Below, in pieces: positions 1 through 11,530 of a DNA stretch of 64,000 nt. Below the pieces are notes generated by a model. The model worked only from the letters and a program-made list of their open reading frames with translations. It did no database searches and was not told the origin of the DNA. The position numbers and the translations under genes were made by a program. The stretch's first letter is position 1, and the number at the start of each line of letters is the position of its first letter. Origin of the DNA: Thunnus maccoyii (Eukaryota > Chordata > Actinopteri > Scombriformes > Scombridae). The DNA is taken from the NCBI RefSeq assembly GCF_910596095.1, contig NC_056555.1, positions 13,446,001 to 13,510,000 on the forward strand, given 5' to 3'.

Positions 1-2660
1 TATGCAGCAGCTCATGTGTTGTCGAGGTCACTCACAGCACAATTTCTCACTTGTTTATGATTCATTTAGGTTTACTAGGAACTATTTTGTGCTGCTGTGG
101 AATGCATAACTCGTCAAATGCCGCCATTGGGTTAAAGTAATATATCATTAGTGGTTTGGCATAGTTTCACACAAGATATTGTCTCCATGTCAGGGCATGA
201 TATTGATGACAAATCATAATAGCAGCTGTCAACTGCTTTATGCATTTTTAACTGAATTGCAAGACATGTAGAGACAGGACCTATTCCTGGAAATTATGTG
301 ATAAAAAAAAATCATTTGCAATCCTTAAAAAAGTTTTTCTCACTTGTAAAACTTGATTTGTGGTTCAGACAGTTTGGCCTTTCTCAGACCACGTGCAACA
401 TCTTTCCTTGAAGTAGAAAAATGAACTAATCCTGCACACAGGATATTGGAATTGCCCAAACTGCACTGGAGTTTTTTCAATTAACTGAGCAAACCAATTA
501 CACTTGGGAGGAAAAAATATATATATTAGCAGTCTGTGACACTGAATAATGTGTTAGGCAGAAGATGTCTGAGCCAGATACGGATTTTGCCTCACCAGCG
601 TGACTGTGCTACTTGTAACTTCACTGTGTGCCACTGGTCCAATCAGCGATAAGACATATAACATGGCTGAGACACTGGAAAGCACAACACTGATAAGAGG
701 CCGATAGCATCAGCTCCAGTCTATTGTGTACCTCAGGAAATTAATCGGAGGTGCAGGATGGGCAAACAAAACGCACATACAATCAGGAGTTAACACACAC
801 CCATACGGACTAAAAGACGCACACACACCATCCACGTTGATGCACAAAAAGTACACCAATGCGATCCACATGCACACACACATTTATCTAATCCTGTGTG
901 CCGCCTACATAACAAATATGAAAAATGTACCGTTGAGACTTGACAATTAACACTAAGGCAGGGAAGCACAAAACTAATTCAGGAGTGTGTAGTAGTTAAT
1001 GGAAGTGAGAGTGTGACTCCCCCAGGCTGGTCATGTAAAGAGGAATGTGCTCATACAGTCGGCTTGCCGGGTTAAATAAGGATGAAGTGAGTTGAGAAGG
1101 TGACCTCAGCATCCCCTGAAAAAATCTATCCATCTATCTTTAAACAATGAGGTGATAGAAATAACTCCTACCCCTGGCAAAGTGATAAAACTACTTGAAT
1201 AAAAGAAATAAATAACAAACCAGGCGCCGAAGATTCGATGGTCTTGAGATAAAAGGGAGTTCTGGGAAGTGATTTAAACGAGCCACTGTCTTTGTCAGGG
1301 TACGTTCCTCGTGTTGTTCCACGGTCTTGAGACCTTAAGGCAAAAGTTTTTACCTTTGATGTTGAGCCTGGAGGCAGAGGAGTCAGAGGGCTCTCAGTGC
1401 AGAAAGGTTCACTGGGGGATCAAAAGTTCAGAAAGATATACAGGGCCAGGCCATGCTAAGTTTAAAAATAAATTAAAATACATTCTAAAACAGTAGAGGT
1501 TCCCAATAGCATGAGAGGACATTTAAAAATGTCCAGTGTTTACAGTAGCCGGTGGAAGGAAGCAGCTCTGACTCGCTGTTCCCAGAGGAGGGGCGGTGCA
1601 AAGACATGGAGCTGTGGGCGGAACACGGAGGAAATCACGGCGTCCCCCCCTCCACCCACCACTCACCACCACCACCACCACCCTTCCACCCCCCCCTTCA
1701 GTACACCCCCTTCCCAGCACACCCTTTCCCTCTCTCTCTCTCTCTCTCTCTCCCTCTCTCTCTCTCTCCCCCCCTTGAGCATTGCAAAACACACGATGTC
1801 ATTCTTTTTTTTTTTCGACCGAGTGGCTATGCTTGCTGTCTGACAGCTGGGAAAGACGTGGCTGTTGACAGTCCAGTGCAAACATGGCAGCATTTAAAAC
1901 ATCATTTATATACAAAAAAAAAAAGGCCTGAAACAGTTCAAAAGAGAGAGAACTTTATAGACCCCTTCACAACACAACTGAAAAGACTCCATTATGGCAA
2001 GAGATGAAAACTAAACTTGAGCAACAAAGGCTCACTTGAAGCCCCTAAAGGCATATTATGACGATACCACAGGACATAAACCTACCATAAAGCAGAATAA
2101 GGTCACTCAATTGGGGCTGTAAAAGAATATTATAGGAATATGATGGCAATTATGTGGCTCTGAGAATACACAAGGCTGTCAGCAGCACTTCATCTGCCGC
2201 CCGCAACACAGTGAACAGATTGATAATCGCATTTAGAGGTACAGAGACGAGACATAGTGTTATTAGCCTGCTATTCCCGGGAAAGCCTCGGGCTGTACAG
2301 CTATAATGGTTTATTGAACACAACGGGAGGAAGCGTTGCTGTATTGTCGCCTGCAAACAAAATAACAAAAAACAAAATGTATCGTAATGACAGTCTGGAC
2401 AAAACACCGAGTACTGCTCTAATGTAACAGCTGACCTGAAACTGCTGTACCTCAAAGTAGGCATCAAATTTTAATTATGTTATTGCTGATGTTCCCGGCT
2501 GCAACAACGAGCCACACAAAACAGTGACATGTGAGGTAGGACGAGAAGTGCCCAACATGAGACGCACACACACACACGCACACGCACATACACACACATA
2601 CGCGCACACACATACGTAGCCTATGTAATGATACATGCATGTGTACACGCACACACTCAT
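1..2660. other. Non-coding stretch with low-complexity tracts
   Basis: I see no gene here. The open frames in this stretch are short or are translations of simple repeats. The only structure is a C-rich (CCA/CAC) tract at about 1645-1710 followed by a (CT)n run at about 1723-1770, and a (CA)-rich run at 2561-2612. The right edge leads into the exon-like sequence and CpG-rich segment at 2.68-3.06 kb, so this could be intron or flank of a minus-strand gene whose body lies left of the window. Confidence 0.5.
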
Positions 2661-2682
2661 ACTGAAGTTCAACAATACTCAC

Positions 2683-2742
2683 TGCGGCTGGGTTCACTTC
2701 AAGCAGCAACGTTACTGCTGCCCCTCGGTTGTGAAATACGCT
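2683..2742 (-). other. Candidate 60-nt internal exon (minus strand)
   Basis: On the minus strand a long TTC-rich polypyrimidine run ends in CACACAG at 2743, followed by 60 nt and then a strong donor, GTGAGTATTG, starting at 2682. The length is a multiple of three and one frame is open for 20 codons, but no protein family is recognisable. A CpG-rich promoter-like segment lies just upstream (2.86-3.06 kb). It may be an early exon, possibly 5'UTR, of a gene continuing off the left edge. The splice signals are seen directly; the gene is inferred. Confidence 0.3.
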
Positions 2743-2859
2743 CTGTGTGAGAAGAAGAAGAAGAAGAAGAAGAAAAAGGGCCAGTCACATATCCTCTTCA
2801 GTTATTCCGCCGCTGTCAAACCTTTAATTGACGCTTCGTAACGTAACAGTCGGTCAGCC

Positions 2860-3060
2860 GAGGTGAAACGCTCCCTTTCGTCTGTGTCTGTCTCTCTCTC
2901 TGCTGTCTATCTCTTCTGTCTATCTTTCCCTCTTTTCCGTCTTTGCCAGCTCTACCACTGGTGGCTTCCCCACGGCTCGGGCGCTCCTGTGACGTCACGA
3001 CGGTGTAGTGCGCGCCCCCGACACGTACCCACCTCCCCCTCTCCTACGCCCCCCCTCCCT
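2860..3060. promoter_or_regulatory. CpG-rich promoter candidate with consensus CRE
   Basis: This segment is GC- and CpG-rich against an AT-rich background and contains the palindromic CREB site TGACGTCA at about 2990-2997, next to GCGCGCCCCC and CACG motifs. Direction is not certain. The exon-like sequence at 2683-2742 on the minus strand suggests leftward transcription. No TATA box was noticed. Confidence 0.4.
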
Positions 3061-3240
3061 CCCCCCATAATAATCCATATTTATTCAAAGTCGCAATGAA
3101 ATTATAGATCATAGGCTTCTTCTCATGATAAATCTAATTCTTCATATTGATATATTAGCAATGTTTTCATACTGAACCATTGAGAAAGAAATAACTAATT
3201 TGTGCTCTCCATTTAGTAATTTCCCTTTAAACATTGGCCC

Positions 3241-3600
3241 CGTAATAAATCTCATGCAACTCATTTATCAGATATGTTTTGGCCCGAGCAGGCCAGATTT
3301 AGCATTTAAAAACAAAACTTGCTCATTAAAGAAATGAATAAATAAAAAATGAATTGTGGACACTGGACTCAATGGCTTTCACATAAAGTGATCAAAACAT
3401 AATATTCAGAGTACCATCTCATAATTTACATCACCTTTTTGGACACGTTATATGCTCACAATCGTTTACTAAAATTCAAAGAAACAACTGATGAACAAGA
3501 TTATTGATACAATAAATGCATTCATCATGTATCCACCTTGCACATTCTGATTATGTAACTACATGTATTAAATACGTATTACTACCTAATGCCATGGAGA
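3241..3600 (+). repeat. Local paralogous unit R, copy 1
   Basis: About 300 bp here is closely related to 22.27-22.65 kb and 26.93-27.18 kb in the same orientation, and to 18.9-19.2 kb in the opposite orientation. Shared landmarks include ATCAGATATGTTTTGGCCC and TTCAGAGTACCATCTCATAA. A further homologous block resumes at 4378-4445 (matching 22715-22790), so about 0.8 kb has been inserted or rearranged in this copy. No coding potential is visible. It may be a dispersed repeat or flank co-amplified with the nearby zinc-finger and TRIM genes. Confidence 0.65.
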
Positions 3601-5350
3601 AAAAAAACTAATTTAATTTAAAAGTATAACTATTTTGTGCTCTCCATTTAGTAATTAATCCCTGGCCAAAAACATTGTAGAATGAAGCAGATCAGATGTA
3701 CAGGATTTTACTGTTTTCTTTTACTTTAAGGTAACACTTATATATGGAGGAATTAGGGCTCCAACGATTCGTCGATCGACAGAAAATTAATCTGCAACTA
3801 TTCTAATAATTGATCAATGGTTTGGAGTCATTTCATAAAGAAAAAATGCTAAACTCTCCTGGTTCCAACTTCTTAAATGAGAATATTTTCTGGATTCATT
3901 AGCCTCTATGATATTTAATTTAATGTCTTTGGGTTGTGGACTGTTGGTCGTGACAAAACAAGACATTTTAAGTTGCATCATGGGCTTTGGGAAAGAGTGA
4001 TCGACATTTTTCACTATTTTCTGACATTTTATAGACCAATTGACTAATCAATTAAACAAGACAATAAAAACATAAAAATCAGAGTAAATATGGCATTCAG
4101 CCAAGGAGACATCTACCATCACAGTCTTTGGCTCCATCTAGTGTGATTTTAAGTGTATTGCAAGACTGTAATGACCTGGTGCAACCGTAGCTCAGTGTTA
4201 TTTATCATTTTCTTCAAAATAAAGCCTTTCATTTCATTCCTGAGAATTGAAATGCTTGAAATGTGATGTTTGTAATGTTATAGTGATCGTTTTAACCAAA
4301 CAGTAAACACATCACCCAGATGTGTAACATTTTTTAATGCACCAATAGTTTTCCAAGTGTATTGTAAATTGTGATTTACTGTTTTTATACTTACAAACCA
4401 TTGACTTGATGTATTCCAGTGATTAAATCTAGTGACTGAAATCACTATTGTTGGGTGTCTTGAATAAAACAAACATTTTGTGGTGGATGCAAAGCAGAAC
4501 AAGTTAATTGAAATACTGTCTTGTTTGCATGCTTCATTGCAGTGTAAAGTTAGACTTTTGTCTTACTATTTTGGCATCACAGTGCTGTTCAAAGGATACC
4601 AAAGAATAAGTAAAGGTGTAAATATATTCACGAATTCCAAAGTTTTGTATTTGTGGTGCCCCCCAAGCAGCGGACTCTTGGAGGTTCTGAAAAAAGTGAG
4701 TCTGGTGTCTGGGTCATTTTGTTTCCCATTGCTGGTGCCTTGACTGTCTTAATATATAGCCATTTGTATAAATTCAGTACTGTAAGTTACAAGCAAGTAA
4801 CTGGTGTAATTTTTTCAGCACATGAGCTATTTCAATATGTATGCTGCAGTGATATCACATGACATAATAACAAGTTATGAGACCAAGAAGTCAAAAAGAA
4901 AAAGTAAAACGGCATTTGAATTTTTTCAACATTTTATCCATTTTCCACAAAAACAAACTATGTGCAAATGATTACTATCTTCACATTCGTAGCTCAAGGC
5001 CTCAGATGAAGAACAAACAAAAATTAAATGAAATCTCTATTCATAAAATCTCTGCTACACAGTAAAACAGAACTATTTACATTTTTTAAAATCAAAACTT
5101 GTTTCTTGGTTTGTTTTTATGGGTTGTTGATTTTTTTTTAATGGAAAACAACAGAATAAAACATAATACAGGATAAATCACGTTTCACTATATGCGTAAT
5201 GTGCGCTTGCTCCAATGGTAAAGTGCTCAGGATGTAGGAACATGTCTTTACGTAACTCAGTAAACTTCAGATAACTATCTTGACATATTATTTACTCTCT
5301 GAAGGTCGCGTCCATGTTTCAGTAGATTTCTAAATGCTCAGGGGGCGCAA
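3601..5350. other. AT-rich non-coding stretch
   Basis: Apart from the short paralogous block at 4378-4445, I see nothing here beyond AT-rich sequence and short frames without family resemblance. Confidence 0.5.
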
Positions 5351-5359
5351 TAGGTCCTT

Positions 5360-5504
5360 CATGACGTTTGTAAATCGGCGATACGCCATTTTGCAACAGT
5401 CATTGGTTCAGCTCTTTGCGCACAGTTCACCACCCAATAACACAACTTGTGATTGGACGAGAGAGAGCCAACATGGCAGCCAGCGATCTCGTTCAACCAA
5501 AACA
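5360..5504 (+). promoter_or_regulatory. CCAAT-rich promoter and first-exon candidate
   Basis: Three CCAAT-type boxes (CATTGG, CCAATA, GATTGG) lie within about 60 bp. They are followed by ATG at 5473 in a good Kozak context (CCAACATGGC), ten codons reading MAASDLVQPK, and a donor-like GTAAGG at 5505. This is the arrangement of a small first coding exon. The only exon-like sequence downstream (6038-6175) does not match in phase, so no complete gene can be assembled. It could be a relic. Confidence 0.3.
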
Positions 5505-5769
5505 GTAAGGAGTTGTTTGTACAGTTGATATTAGATAGATAAGTACATAAAACCTAAAGTAATTGTTGCAAACAAACAAACAAACAAAAAAAAAAACAGA
5601 AAAAAAACAACCAAACAAAAATCAAAAATCAATTCTTACAATAGATATATTGCTATAAAATGGATTCAAGATTGTTTTCTATTTTTTGCTATTTTCCAAA
5701 TGTAATTAAAATGAACGTTTACCAGGGGGAGGAATTCATAATGGTTTCATAATATACCAGCCATTGGGG

Positions 5770-5935
5770 GATATAAAATTAGGCTTATAAAATTGTAAAA
5801 AAAAAATTAAAAAAAAAGCTGATAATACTTAAATAAAACGCACTGTATGAAATTAGGCTTATAAATGTGTAAAAAAAAAAAAACCAACAACAACAACAAC
5901 AACAACAAACATTGCTGATAATACTTATAAATACC
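5770..5935 (+). repeat. Short direct duplication with A-rich and CAA tracts
   Basis: The segment GAAATTAGGCTTATAAA followed by an A-run and GCTGATAATACTTA occurs twice (about 5775-5835 and 5850-5930), the second copy interrupted by a (CAA)n run. This looks like slippage or a local tandem duplication. No gene is visible. Confidence 0.5.
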
Positions 5936-6037
5936 TGTGTCTTCACCACATAGGTAATCACATCAACCTAACAATTGCCACTAGCGATCACAAAGACGCA
6001 AGTGCAATGTTCCTTGAACATTTGTTTTCTATGTCAG

Positions 6038-6345
6038 CTTCTGAATGCACGCAAGGCTGTGGCAGATCAAGTGCTTAATGAGGAGGACTGCAGGTTTTTG
6101 AAAGACATCCCTGCATGCCTTATTAGTGATGAGGAGACTGATGATGATGACAGGCAAACCTGGAGAGTCAGCTAATCTGAGTGGGGGGCACCAGACTAAC
6201 AAAATTTTGCAGAAGTGCCAGCAGAAACTTGCAGGATGGTACACTGGAGGGTGGCCAGTGGCAAGGCCAGCAAGAGGCAGCCTCCCAGGGGGGATCAAGG
6301 CCTTCATTTGAAGGACAATTAAAGTTCTAATTGTTGTTGTTGTGA
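6038..6345 (+). pseudogene. Exon-like fragment of unrecognised protein, probably decayed
   Basis: An acceptor-like CTATGTCAG at 6037 precedes a 45-codon open frame that starts LLNARKAVADQ, contains an acidic patch (ISDEETDDDD), and ends TWRVS followed by a stop at 6175. A second frame stays open to about 6311, as if one frameshift divides a longer tail, and AATTAAA follows at about 6317. The composition resembles the C-terminal end of a transposon- or retrogene-derived protein, but I do not recognise the family. Confidence 0.3.
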
Positions 6346-6639
6346 TTGTTTGATCAACATGTGGGAAAACTAGGGGTATTTCACAAAGCAGGATTTCAAA
6401 GTTAGTAGTTAGTGTTAATGATTCATCAGTAATAACTTTTATATTGTCACAGTTGCTGCTCAGCCATTAAGGAAAGCGACAGGGAGAGAAGCGAGCGAGA
6501 GAACCACAAACACACACCAGGAGAGGGTGAGTCTGTTCTCATCAATTTCTTTTCTAGTCCATGAGTAAAACCTGGGACCATTGCTTTTATTTCAGTCCCT
6601 GTTTTGTCAGGCTTTGTGGAAGTTACCATACTACACTCC

Positions 6640-6744
6640 ATGGATGACCCTGATGAAGACCACAAGCTGAAACGCGTCAGTCAACTAATAAAGTTGTTCC
6701 TCATACTACAAGTGTTGCGGGAGTTCTCATCTTTCCACTCTTTA
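6640..6744 (+). mobile_element. 3' tail of a Penelope-like element (fragment)
   Basis: The stretch CCTGATGAAGACCACAAGCT, then GAAACGCGTCAGTC and CTAATAAAG, has the form of the terminal hairpin-like tail seen at the ends of many fish Penelope/DIRS-type elements (CTGATGAAG...CGAAACGCGT...AATAAA). It abuts the left end of the large inverted repeat exactly, suggesting that the element inserted at, or helped define, that boundary. Family recognition is from memory of the tail motif. Confidence 0.45.
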
Positions 6745-7799
6745 TTGCTTCCCTGAGCTTCTCTCACAGACAGACCTGAACATTGGTTAAACAATGGTGC
6801 CTCCCCCTGGTCAAATGAGTTGCATTATGAGCCAATTTTAACCAGCAAGTAGGATAAAACCTCTGATTTGCACACCTCATATATGTGACTGATCTACTTT
6901 GTACCTTTTCTTACTGTCAGGTAGGTGATCTTGACCAAAACCAACATGTCACACCACTGCACACCCGCATGTTGCCTCCATGCTTTGACCTGCATATTGT
7001 GTTAGATGCTATTATAAGTAAATGAAGCAGGTGTCTACTTGATTTATACAGTTTTCGGTTATAAAACTGAAGGAAGGCCGTCCATATGAGTCAAATCAAG
7101 TAGATATCTTTCAATGTTACAGTCTTTTCAGTGCCAAAGTCCCTTTTTTCACTATACTTCCACTGCAGCTCAACAGAGAAACACAAAGTGGGAATTTGAT
7201 GCTAAGAAGACTTTAAATGTGGCAGATATCAACTTGATATAACCTCAGACTGCTGAAGCCTCATATAAGCTTTGGATTTTGCCCCCCATCACTTACATTG
7301 AAAGCACATTTGAAGAGGATCTTTTAATAGCCAGTATGAAGAGGAGGAATGATTACAGCGAGGAAAACCTCCTGACTATTGTTTTAGGACAGACTTGAAA
7401 AATTGTGAACCTATTGTATATCTTTAAGTTTACTGGTTTTAACTTGCTATATTATTATTATGTAAGTAGCTTCTCATTTGAATACAACAAAATAATTTAA
7501 TTAAAGATAGCCTATGGAAACTGCTAATCAATCCATAATGATGAATAAATTGAATTATAAGGATGCCGGCACACTATAGGCTCCATACAGTCTGCTATAT
7601 AAAAGAATATACTCCAGTACTTCTCTGTGGAATTGATCAAAGCTCCTTTACACAGAGCAGAACGTGCAGTTTTTAGTAGAAATGTACTTTATGCACACTT
7701 ATGCACATTAGTACCTACCTCAAGTAAATTTTCTTGCACGATAACTTGCAAATTACATTGATTTGGCACACATTGTAAGAAATAATATATATACTGTAC

Positions 7800-8216
7800 A
7801 GAGGGAAGATACAAAGTGTCTGCTGATGTCTTTGTGTCCAAGACTTCAGGAAGTCACTGACTGCAAAGAATTTCCCACAAAATATTAGATATGATGATTT
7901 TGTTTGACTTTATCTGTCCAATTATGTTTGAACCCTTAAAGTTCAAATACTGTCTGGACTGCATGTAACTATGTGTATGTATGTAAATATAATATAGTTT
8001 ATCCTTTTTTTAATTTCTTTGTGCAACTTTAATATACTTTGCCATATTTATTGCATTTTTTATTGTTTTTTTCTATTCTACTTTCAAATATTTTAATATT
8101 TGTTCATACATTTTCTGTGCATGTAGTGAGGAGTTGGCTACAGCTTCATTTAATTGTGCAATACTGTTTTGTATAATGACAATAAAACTGAACCTTGAAC
8201 CTTGAAATGATCTTTA
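7800..8216 (+). mobile_element. LINE-type 3' tail in left arm
   Basis: The segment ends in TAATGACAATAAAACTGAACC followed by a repeated TTGAACC unit. An AATAAA-bearing tail with a short terminal microsatellite is typical of CR1/L2/Rex-type non-LTR retrotransposons. The mirrored copy is in the right arm at about 17340-17770. No reverse-transcriptase coding is left in either copy. Confidence 0.4.
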
Positions 8217-8460
8217 GTTTGGGAATCGAACCCCCAACCCTGCCAGTGATGATACCTTGTTTTCCAGTGAGCTTTGTACTTGTGTGTATCTGTTGTGTAT
8301 TTGCTGATGTAGCTTTGACAGCAGGAGTAAAGCAACAATAAAAATTTCACAACTCAAGTTGCATGCATATGAATATTATTGAAATATTTTCATGACAAGT
8401 TTTACAAATCACGTGTCATTTTTTAACAGCTAAGAGACCCAGACAGTTCAGGTGCACTCT

Positions 8461-8811
8461 CTACACAGTGTAAGTGTGTTGATGGTCCTTTAAATGTACA
8501 AATACAGTGAAACTCTTACCACACTGGTCACAGGTGTGAGGATTTTCTCCAGTGTGAGTACGCAGATGTTTCTGTAATTGTCCAGATAGAATGAAACTCT
8601 TACCACACTGGTCACAGAGGTACGGTTTTTCTCCAGTGTGGATACGCTGATGACACTTCAAATATGATGAGGAAGAGAAGCTCTTCTGACACTTGTCACA
8701 GTGGTGTGTTTTCTCTACAGTGTCGGCACGCTGATGTGGATCCATTTGTCCTCCTATGAAACTCTCCTCACTCTCACCATGAGGTCCGGCTAGGTTTTTG
8801 CTCGTCTGTTT
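8461..8811 (-). CDS. C2H2 zinc-finger gene, left copy: second terminal exon (3 fingers)
   Basis: The exon begins at an acceptor (TATAATAG) at 8812 and encodes about 116 residues. [17 protein letters not shown]-type leader runs into [16 protein letters not shown], followed by two good C2H2 fingers with TGEKPY linkers and a degenerate third ([17 protein letters not shown], then HTY). It ends ...HTYTV and stop, the same C-terminus as the right-arm gene. C2H2 arrays of this type bind DNA in the nucleus; no KRAB or SCAN domain is visible. The acceptor phase equals that of the upstream terminal exon (8790-9806), so exon 2 (10782-10844) could splice to either. It probably arose by tandem duplication of the terminal exon and its 3' intron end. 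Expression of this short form is unproven. Confidence 0.65.
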   Translation of the reverse strand, partial: KQTSKNLAGPHGESEESFIGGQMDPHQRADTVEKTHHCDKCQKSFSSSSYLKCHQRIHTGEKPYLCDQCGKSFILSGQLQKHLRTHTGENPHTCDQCGKSFTVFVHLKDHQHTYTV

Positions 8812-9806
8812 CTATTATACAAAACGAAAGAAAGAGAAAGACATAAGGAATGTAAGAATGTATTAAATAGTGGAACTGATACAAGAAGAAGTGTCCTGAT
8901 GTATGAATACATGGACAAGGTAGAGGTGAAGAAGGCATTTCCGTTGTTAAACCAATAGTTACTAAACACCTGTGAGTGCTGTATGGCTCTTACACCAGTG
9001 TGGATATGCTGATGATGCTTCAAATATGCTGAGGAAGAGAAGCTCTTCTGACACTGGTCACAGGTGTAAGGCTTTTCTCCAGTGTGAGTGCGCAGATGCT
9101 CCATTAAATGTCCAGATTGAGTGAAACTCCTACCACACTGGTCACAGAGGTACGGTTTTTCTCCAGTGTGAGTGTGCAGATGCTTCTTTAAATGTCCAGA
9201 TTGAGTGAAACTCTTACCACACTGGTCACAGGTGTAAGGCTTTTCTCCAGTGTGAGTGCGCAGATGCTTCTTTAAATATCCAGATTGAGTGAAACTCTTA
9301 CCACACTGGTCACAGGTGTAAGGATTTTCAAGAGTGTGGATACCCTGATGATGCTTTAAATTTCTTGAGGAAGAGAAGCTCTTCTGACACTGGTCACAGG
9401 TGTAAGGCTTTTCTCCAGTGTGAGTGCGTAAATGGTCTTTTAAATTTCTAGTTTGAGTGAAACTTTTACCACACTGGTCACAGGTGTAAGGCTTTTCTCC
9501 AGTGTGAGTGCGCAGATGGTCCTTTAAATTTCCAAGTTGAGTGAAACTCCTACCACACTGGTCACAGAGGTACGGTTTTTCTCCAGTGTGGATACGCTGA
9601 TGATGCTTCAAATATGTTGAGGAAGAGAAGCTCTTCTGACACTGGTCACAGGTGTAAGGTTTTTCTCCAGTGTGGATACGCTGATGACACTTCAAATATG
9701 ATGAGGAAGAGAAGCTCTTCTGACACTGGTCACAGTGGTGTGTTTTCTCCACAGTGTCAGCACAATGATGTGGATCCATTCCGGCTAGGTTTTTGCTCGT
9801 CTGTTT
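8790..9806 (-). CDS. C2H2 zinc-finger gene, left copy: first terminal exon (9 fingers, read-through end)
   Basis: The acceptor TATAATAG at 9807 leads into KQTSKNLAG, then [16 protein letters not shown] and nine tandem C2H2 fingers (CDQC-x12-H-x3-H with HTGEKPY linkers; one linker is degenerate, HTLENPY). After finger 9 the frame does not end like its paralogues. It runs into about 70 residues ([11 protein letters not shown]...) that are the translation of duplicated intron sequence, and stops at 8790 inside the next exon copy. The exon 2-plus-3a product would be about 359 aa. Fingers of this kind contact DNA; target and partners are unknown. The junction between finger linker and intron lies at about 9001 and marks an unequal exchange. 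Confidence 0.75.
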   Translation of the reverse strand, partial: KQTSKNLAGMDPHHCADTVEKTHHCDQCQKSFSSSSYLKCHQRIHTGEKPYTCDQCQKSFSSSTYLKHHQRIHTGEKPYLCDQCGRSFTQLGNLKDHLRTHTGEKPYTCDQCGKSFTQTRNLKDHLRTHTGEKPYTCDQCQKSFSSSRNLKHHQGIHTLENPYTCDQCGKSFTQSGYLKKHLRTHTGEKPYTCDQCGKSFTQSGHLKKHLHTHTGEKPYLCDQCGRSFTQSGHLMEHLRTHTGEKPYTCDQCQKSFSSSAYLKHHQHIHTGVRAIQHSQVFSNYWFNNGNAFFTSTLSMYSYIRTLLLVSVPLFNTFLHSLCLSLSFVLYNRNRRAKT

Positions 9807-10260
9807 CTATTATACAAAACGAAAGAAAGAGAAAGACAGAAGGAGTGTAAGAATGTATTAAATAGTAGAATTGATACAAGAAGAAGTGTCCTGATGTATG
9901 AATACATGGACGAGGTAGAGGTGAAGAAGGCATTTCCTTTGTGAAACCAATAGTTTGCTATTACTAAACACCTGTGAGTGCTGTATGGCTCTTACACCAT
10001 GGCCACTTACCAAAATAAGAAAGAGACACTGTGTTTAAATCGTTCTCTATGTGTTTACATATGCTTGTTGTCAGTTTAACACATGGTTAGGTTAGTTTCA
10101 CCTGTCAATAACTGCTAACAGAGCCTGAAGCATCAAAACTGTGGCTATGGTTACAGGCAATTTAATACACCTTGAGCCTTGATTTAAAAGAGTGACCAAA
10201 ACTATACACATATACATTTTTAGAGATCCCTTCCAACTGAAATAAGTGTTGTATAATGTT

Positions 10261-10770
10261 AGTGGTGGAAAGTAGAAATTATACTTAAGTACATTTACTC
10301 AAGTACTGTACTTAAGTACATTTTGGGAGGTACTTGTACTGTACTTGAATATTTCCATTTGATGCTACTTTCTACTTTCTACTCCGCTACATTTATTTGA
10401 CAGCTTTAGTTACTTTTCAGATGAAGATTTGACACAATTGATAATATAAAAAGCTTTTAAAATGCAAGCATTGTTAAAGATGAAACCAGTGGTTTCCAAC
10501 CTTTTTGGCTTTTGACGTCTTACAAAAAGCAGTGTGTAGTCGGGGTCTCATTTCAGATGTCTATGAGTTGTTAACAGCTCCACCAAATAGTGATTTTTCC
10601 CTCTAAACTTCTTACATGGTTGCATTTCAATAAATGTTCAAATGATCCAATATTTCACCAAAAATCAAAGATTAGAGAAAAAGTCAAAAACTGAAAACAG
10701 ATTTGTGTATCAGAACTTTGTTTTTTCTTCTTTCCTCTCCCATTAATCATCTCACGACGAGGTTTGTTGT
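10261..10770 (-). mobile_element. MITE-like element in zinc-finger intron, left arm (truncated)
   Basis: It starts AGTGGTGGAAAGTAG and is rich in ACTTAAGTAC and TTTACTCAAGTACTGTAC motifs. This is a very common teleost non-autonomous DNA element with hAT-like ends (TGGTGGAA). The left-arm copy keeps the outer about 500 bp and lacks the other end, unlike the right arm (15256-15991). It sits in intron 2 and its inner end lies within about 20 bp of the exon 2 donor. Family assignment is from memory. Confidence 0.55.
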
Positions 10771-10781
10771 CTGGCTCTTAC

Positions 10782-10844
10782 CTCTGCTGATGAGCTCATT
10801 TTGTTGCTGCTGTTTGTATTCTCCTCTGCTAGATATTCCTCCAT
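10782..10844 (-). CDS. C2H2 zinc-finger gene, left copy: exon 2 (first coding exon)
   Basis: The acceptor TTATGATGATAG at 10845 is followed by ATGGAGGAATATCTAGCAG and 21 codons (MEEYLAEENTNSS...SSSAE), ending GCAGAG before the donor GTAAGAGCC. Phase 0 at the 3' end joins in frame to both candidate terminal exons. The right-arm counterpart differs at one residue in ten near the middle (EN for ED). The upstream exon (11395 and above) has a stop in this frame, so translation should start here. Confidence 0.65.
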
Positions 10845-11394
10845 CTATCATCATAAAATAAAAACACAGAAAACAGCAAAGTTAACACAAATTAAAAACA
10901 ATACACTGCTAGAAGTGAATGTCAATCATAGACAGTTATATAAAACTTATTACTCAGACACATGTATAAACAAACTGATCAGAGATAATCCAGTCAGACT
11001 GTGCAACTCTGAAAAACCATACTTCTTTGTGCTTTTATGTTCTGCATTTTCTGAATAACTGCAATTAACTTTTCGTTAACTATATATTAACATAGTTAGC
11101 TGAATTTATTAATAAGCACGTACTTAGTTATTTGAGAAATATTAGTGTAAATGATAACGCTAAACAATTTGGCATCAGCTTTAAGTTTGGCTTTTCTGAT
11201 ATTATTTTGAATTTTGAAGCTACAAGTGAGAGTTATGAACACCTGACAGGACCAGCAAATGTTTATTTCTAAATAAAAATCGCAAATCAAACGCACTCGC
11301 ACTAAACTAAACTTAAATTTTCTTGTTGATGCTCTAACCTGCAGACCATCAAGTCCAAGTAGAAAACAGATGAACAACGCTGGTATGTACTCAC

Positions 11395-11530
11395 CGTTTC
11401 TGTGTTTGAAGTTTAATATACTCCTGTAGGTGATGGGCGTCTTCAGGGAGCTCTGAGTTACAGATTTTGACAGATGCATTGATCGTTTCCATGGCAACCG
11501 CTGCTGAATCGATCTACAATAACATCGTGA
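11395..11530 (-). other. Zinc-finger gene, left copy: exon 1 (probably 5'UTR)
   Basis: The sequence ends CACAGAAACG before a consensus donor, GTGAGTAC, at 11394, and is mirrored in the right arm (donor at 14750). It contains an ATG (CCATGGAAACG), but that frame meets a stop soon after the splice. The frame that continues into exon 2 has a TAA within exon 1, so it is most likely untranslated. The transcription start is not determined; 11530 is a rough limit. Confidence 0.45.

Noticed and set aside
8150-8350. 66-codon frame identical to one at 17196-17396
   Set aside because: It lies in the 3' flank and the LINE-type tail of both arms. Identity reflects recent duplication or conversion.
10801-11058. 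85-codon frame mirrored at 14961-15218
   Set aside because: It covers exon 2 on the opposite strand plus intron 1 of the zinc-finger genes. Its near-identity in the two arms comes from the inverted repeat, not from protein constraint.
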